Positions 5,253 through 6,782 of a stretch of 6,782 nt of DNA are shown one piece after another; within the stretch, counting starts at the first letter, position 1; each line of letters starts with the position of its first letter. The notes under the pieces were generated by a model. The model had not been told where the DNA came from and did not search any database. It saw nothing but the letters and a program-made list of their open reading frames with translations. Both the position numbers and the translations under genes were made by a program. Origin of the DNA: Pseudomonadota bacterium (GTDB lineage Bacteria; Pseudomonadota; Alphaproteobacteria; Sphingomonadales; SMXR01); assembly GCA_022571175.1 (NCBI GenBank), contig JACZYI010000107.1, forward strand, positions 1 through 6,782, given 5' to 3'.

Positions 5253-6392
5253 ATGGGGGAACAAATCATGGTTCGAGCAGCAATTATCTTCATAGGTCTA
5301 TTTGGGGTTTTTTCAGTCGCATCCACAGCCCAGGAAGAACCCACCAGCGTGCTGGGTTTTGATGCGGCCGATGCAGCCAACCAACTGGCGCTGGAAGCCC
5401 GGTTTGATGCGCTCCTGAACCGGGATAATTTTGACCAGTGGATGAAACATTTATCAGCACGGCCCCATCATACGGGCTCGGTCTGGGGCAAGCAGAATGC
5501 CGAGTTTATGGCCGAACTTTTCACCGAATGGGGCTATGAGGTGGAGATTGAGACTTACTGGGTGCTTTACCCCACCCCCAAGCTGAGACTACTGGAAATG
5601 ATCGAACCGCAGGCCTTCACTGCGCGCCTGGAAGAACCCACCCTGGCCGAAGATTCCACCTCCGGCCAGAAAGACGAGCAGTTACCCACCTTCAATGCCT
5701 TTTCGGCCGACGGCGATGTGACCGCAGAAGTGGTTTTTGTCAACCAGGGCATCCCGGCTGATTATGATGATCTGGAGCGCATGGGCATTGATGTGGAAGG
5801 CAAGATTGTACTGGCAAAATATGGCGGCTCGTGGCGTGGCATTAAACCAAAGGTGGCTGTCGAGCATGGCGCGATTGCGGTTATTCTTTATTCGGACCCG
5901 GAAGACGATGGCTATTACCAGGGCGATGATTACCCGGAAGGTGCCTGGCGCCGTCTGGATGGTGCCCAGCGCGGCTCGGTGCTCGACATGCCCAAACGAC
6001 CGGGCGACCCGCTGACGCCCTATATTGGTGCCACCAAGGACGCCGAGCGGCTGGCCATCGTTGATGCTGAGACCATCATGACCATTCCGGTGCTACCCAT
6101 ATCCTATATGGATGCCCTGCCCATACTGGACTCGCTTGATGGTCCGGTGGCCCCCGAGCGCTGGCGCGGGGCGCTGCCCATCACCTATCATGTGGGACCG
6201 GGTCCAGCCAAAGTGCATCTGAAGCTGGAATTTAACTGGGATCTGGCACCCGCCTATAATGTGATCGCGCGCATGGAAGGTTCGGAATTTCCGGATCAAT
6301 GGGTCATCCGGGGCAATCATCATGACGCCTGGGTCAATGGCGCTGGCGACCCGATTTCAGGCATGGTGACGCTGCTGGAAGAAGCGCTCTAA
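5253..6392 (+). CDS. Exported M28-family peptidase (glutamate carboxypeptidase II-like), truncated in the catalytic domain
   Basis: 379 residues against roughly 700 or more for full-length GCPII-like relatives. An N-terminal signal peptide (hydrophobic core AAIIFIGLFGVFSVAS, likely cut after STA before QEE) indicates export. Residues about 150-270 fit the PA (protease-associated) insert, including EGKIVLAKYGGSWRG. The catalytic M28 domain resumes at about 335 with GNHHDAWVNGAGDPISG; H356 and D366 align with zinc ligands H377 and D387 of human GCPII. The protein then ends at LLEEAL, so the remaining ligands, the catalytic glutamate and the dimerisation domain are missing; it is almost certainly inactive. 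Two starts are possible: ATG 5253 (AAAGGAAA 11 nt upstream) or ATG 5268 (GGGGGA 7 nt upstream); both keep the signal peptide. Its last 36 bases overlap, tail to tail, the minus-strand gene at 6357. Family assignment is firm; whether the truncation is biological or an assembly join is open. Confidence 0.88.
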   Translation: MGEQIMVRAAIIFIGLFGVFSVASTAQEEPTSVLGFDAADAANQLALEARFDALLNRDNFDQWMKHLSARPHHTGSVWGKQNAEFMAELFTEWGYEVEIETYWVLYPTPKLRLLEMIEPQAFTARLEEPTLAEDSTSGQKDEQLPTFNAFSADGDVTAEVVFVNQGIPADYDDLERMGIDVEGKIVLAKYGGSWRGIKPKVAVEHGAIAVILYSDPEDDGYYQGDDYPEGAWRRLDGAQRGSVLDMPKRPGDPLTPYIGATKDAERLAIVDAETIMTIPVLPISYMDALPILDSLDGPVAPERWRGALPITYHVGPGPAKVHLKLEFNWDLAPAYNVIARMEGSEFPDQWVIRGNHHDAWVNGAGDPISGMVTLLEEAL

Positions 6393-6782
6393 GTCAGAGA
6401 AATCAGTGGCTGTGACCATGTCATCATAACCATCGCCGACCGCTGATCGCCAGAGATCACTTGATTCGGATAGGTTCTGAAACACATTTCTGCGCGGACT
6501 AAACTGCGACCTGTTTGGCAGCCCATCAAACGATGCCTCTGCGAGCCGTTGGAACGCTGCAACAAGTTTGACCAGTCCATTTTCGATGAATTGACGCGCG
6601 GAATCCTCGGCAATATCAACATCTGTGGCATCGGCTAGTGCCTGTCGGATCGTCGGCAATGAATCCAGTGTTTTCCGAACCGAATCAACAGCATCGTCAA
6701 ACGTTGAGGCGGCACTATTGTGCCCGCAAGCCGGGCAAAAGAACGCGGCCCCAATGGATGAATACCGGCAGCCACACTCCTC
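6357..6782 (-). CDS. Zinc-ribbon / HEPN-like protein, 5' end beyond window and 3' end truncated
   Basis: The frame is open from the window edge (6782) to a TGA at 6357-6359, giving 141 residues of an incomplete protein. Near the right edge it has a zinc-ribbon-like cysteine set (C-G-C, then FFCPACGHNSA). A helical region follows: LVKLVAAFQRLAE, then RRNVFQNLSESSDLW, GYDDMV and LERFFQQRH. The layout of a Cys ribbon, then an FQ-rich helical domain ending in FQxRH, recalls uncharacterised proteins with a HEPN-like domain. There the motif normally continues as R-x4-H; here the protein stops at R-H-H-A, so the distal histidine is missing. Family recognition is from memory and moderate. The stop codon is supplied by peptidase sequence read in antisense, indicating that the natural 3' end was lost at the junction. 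The only start-like codon visible, TTG at 6659, would cut off the zinc ribbon, so the true start is probably off-window. Confidence 0.6.
   Translation of the reverse strand, partial: EECGCRYSSIGAAFFCPACGHNSAASTFDDAVDSVRKTLDSLPTIRQALADATDVDIAEDSARQFIENGLVKLVAAFQRLAEASFDGLPNRSQFSPRRNVFQNLSESSDLWRSAVGDGYDDMVTATDFSDLERFFQQRHHA
6366..6388. other. 23-bp junction word shared by the peptidase and HEPN-like genes
   Basis: Read on the plus strand this encodes V-T-L-L-E-E-A, in frame with the M28 domain just after DPISGM. Read on the minus strand it encodes R-F-F-Q-Q-R-H of the HEPN-like protein. Both readings fit what is expected of each family, and both proteins terminate within a few bases of leaving it. 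It is therefore the likely fusion point of a deletion or of an assembly misjoin. Confidence 0.5.

Overview
The window looks like chromosomal DNA of a Gram-negative proteobacterium, most likely an alphaproteobacterium. This rests on overall protein character (alphaproteobacterial-looking ValS, a DUF2165 membrane protein, an exported GCPII-like M28 peptidase) and moderate GC content; I cannot name a genus. No transposase, integrase, tRNA, rRNA or CRISPR array is visible.

Layout. Bases 1-1469 (minus) are the N-terminal half of valyl-tRNA synthetase, with a good sigma70-type promoter at 1505-1533. Divergent from it, 1629-4415 (plus) encodes the main item: a 928-residue TIR / transmembrane / WD40 protein with an intact candidate NADase glutamate, one membrane span and 14 WD40 repeats (two seven-bladed propellers), without any NACHT or other STAND ATPase between sensor and effector. 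Twenty bases after its stop, with its own Shine-Dalgarno, a second TIR gene begins (4435). It is cut after 44 codons and fused to a copy of the valS promoter region (4567-4643). A DUF2165 membrane protein (4655-5146, minus) follows with its own promoter, then a divergent exported M28 peptidase (5253-6392, plus) that stops halfway through its catalytic domain. Its end overlaps tail-to-tail with the truncated 3' end of a minus-strand zinc-ribbon/HEPN-like gene that runs off the right edge.

Interpretation. The TIR-WD40 module lies between two 77-bp direct repeats (1478-1554 and 4567-4643, 74 of 77 identical). The left copy is joined to valS and the right copy to the DUF2165 gene, so the simplest ancestral order is valS - repeat - DUF2165 gene, with the TIR module inserted there and the valS promoter duplicated. 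The TIR-gene remnant differs from the intact gene at only three positions in 131, all synonymous third positions. It therefore looks like the remains of a once-functional tandem paralogue. A second scar is the peptidase/HEPN-like junction, where one 23-bp word reads sensibly as peptidase on one strand and as the HEPN-like protein on the other. This is either a microhomology deletion or an assembly misjoin. The TIR-WD40 protein is plausibly a membrane-bound sensor/NAD-cleaving effector, perhaps a defence or stress-signalling protein; that role is inference from domain content and context.
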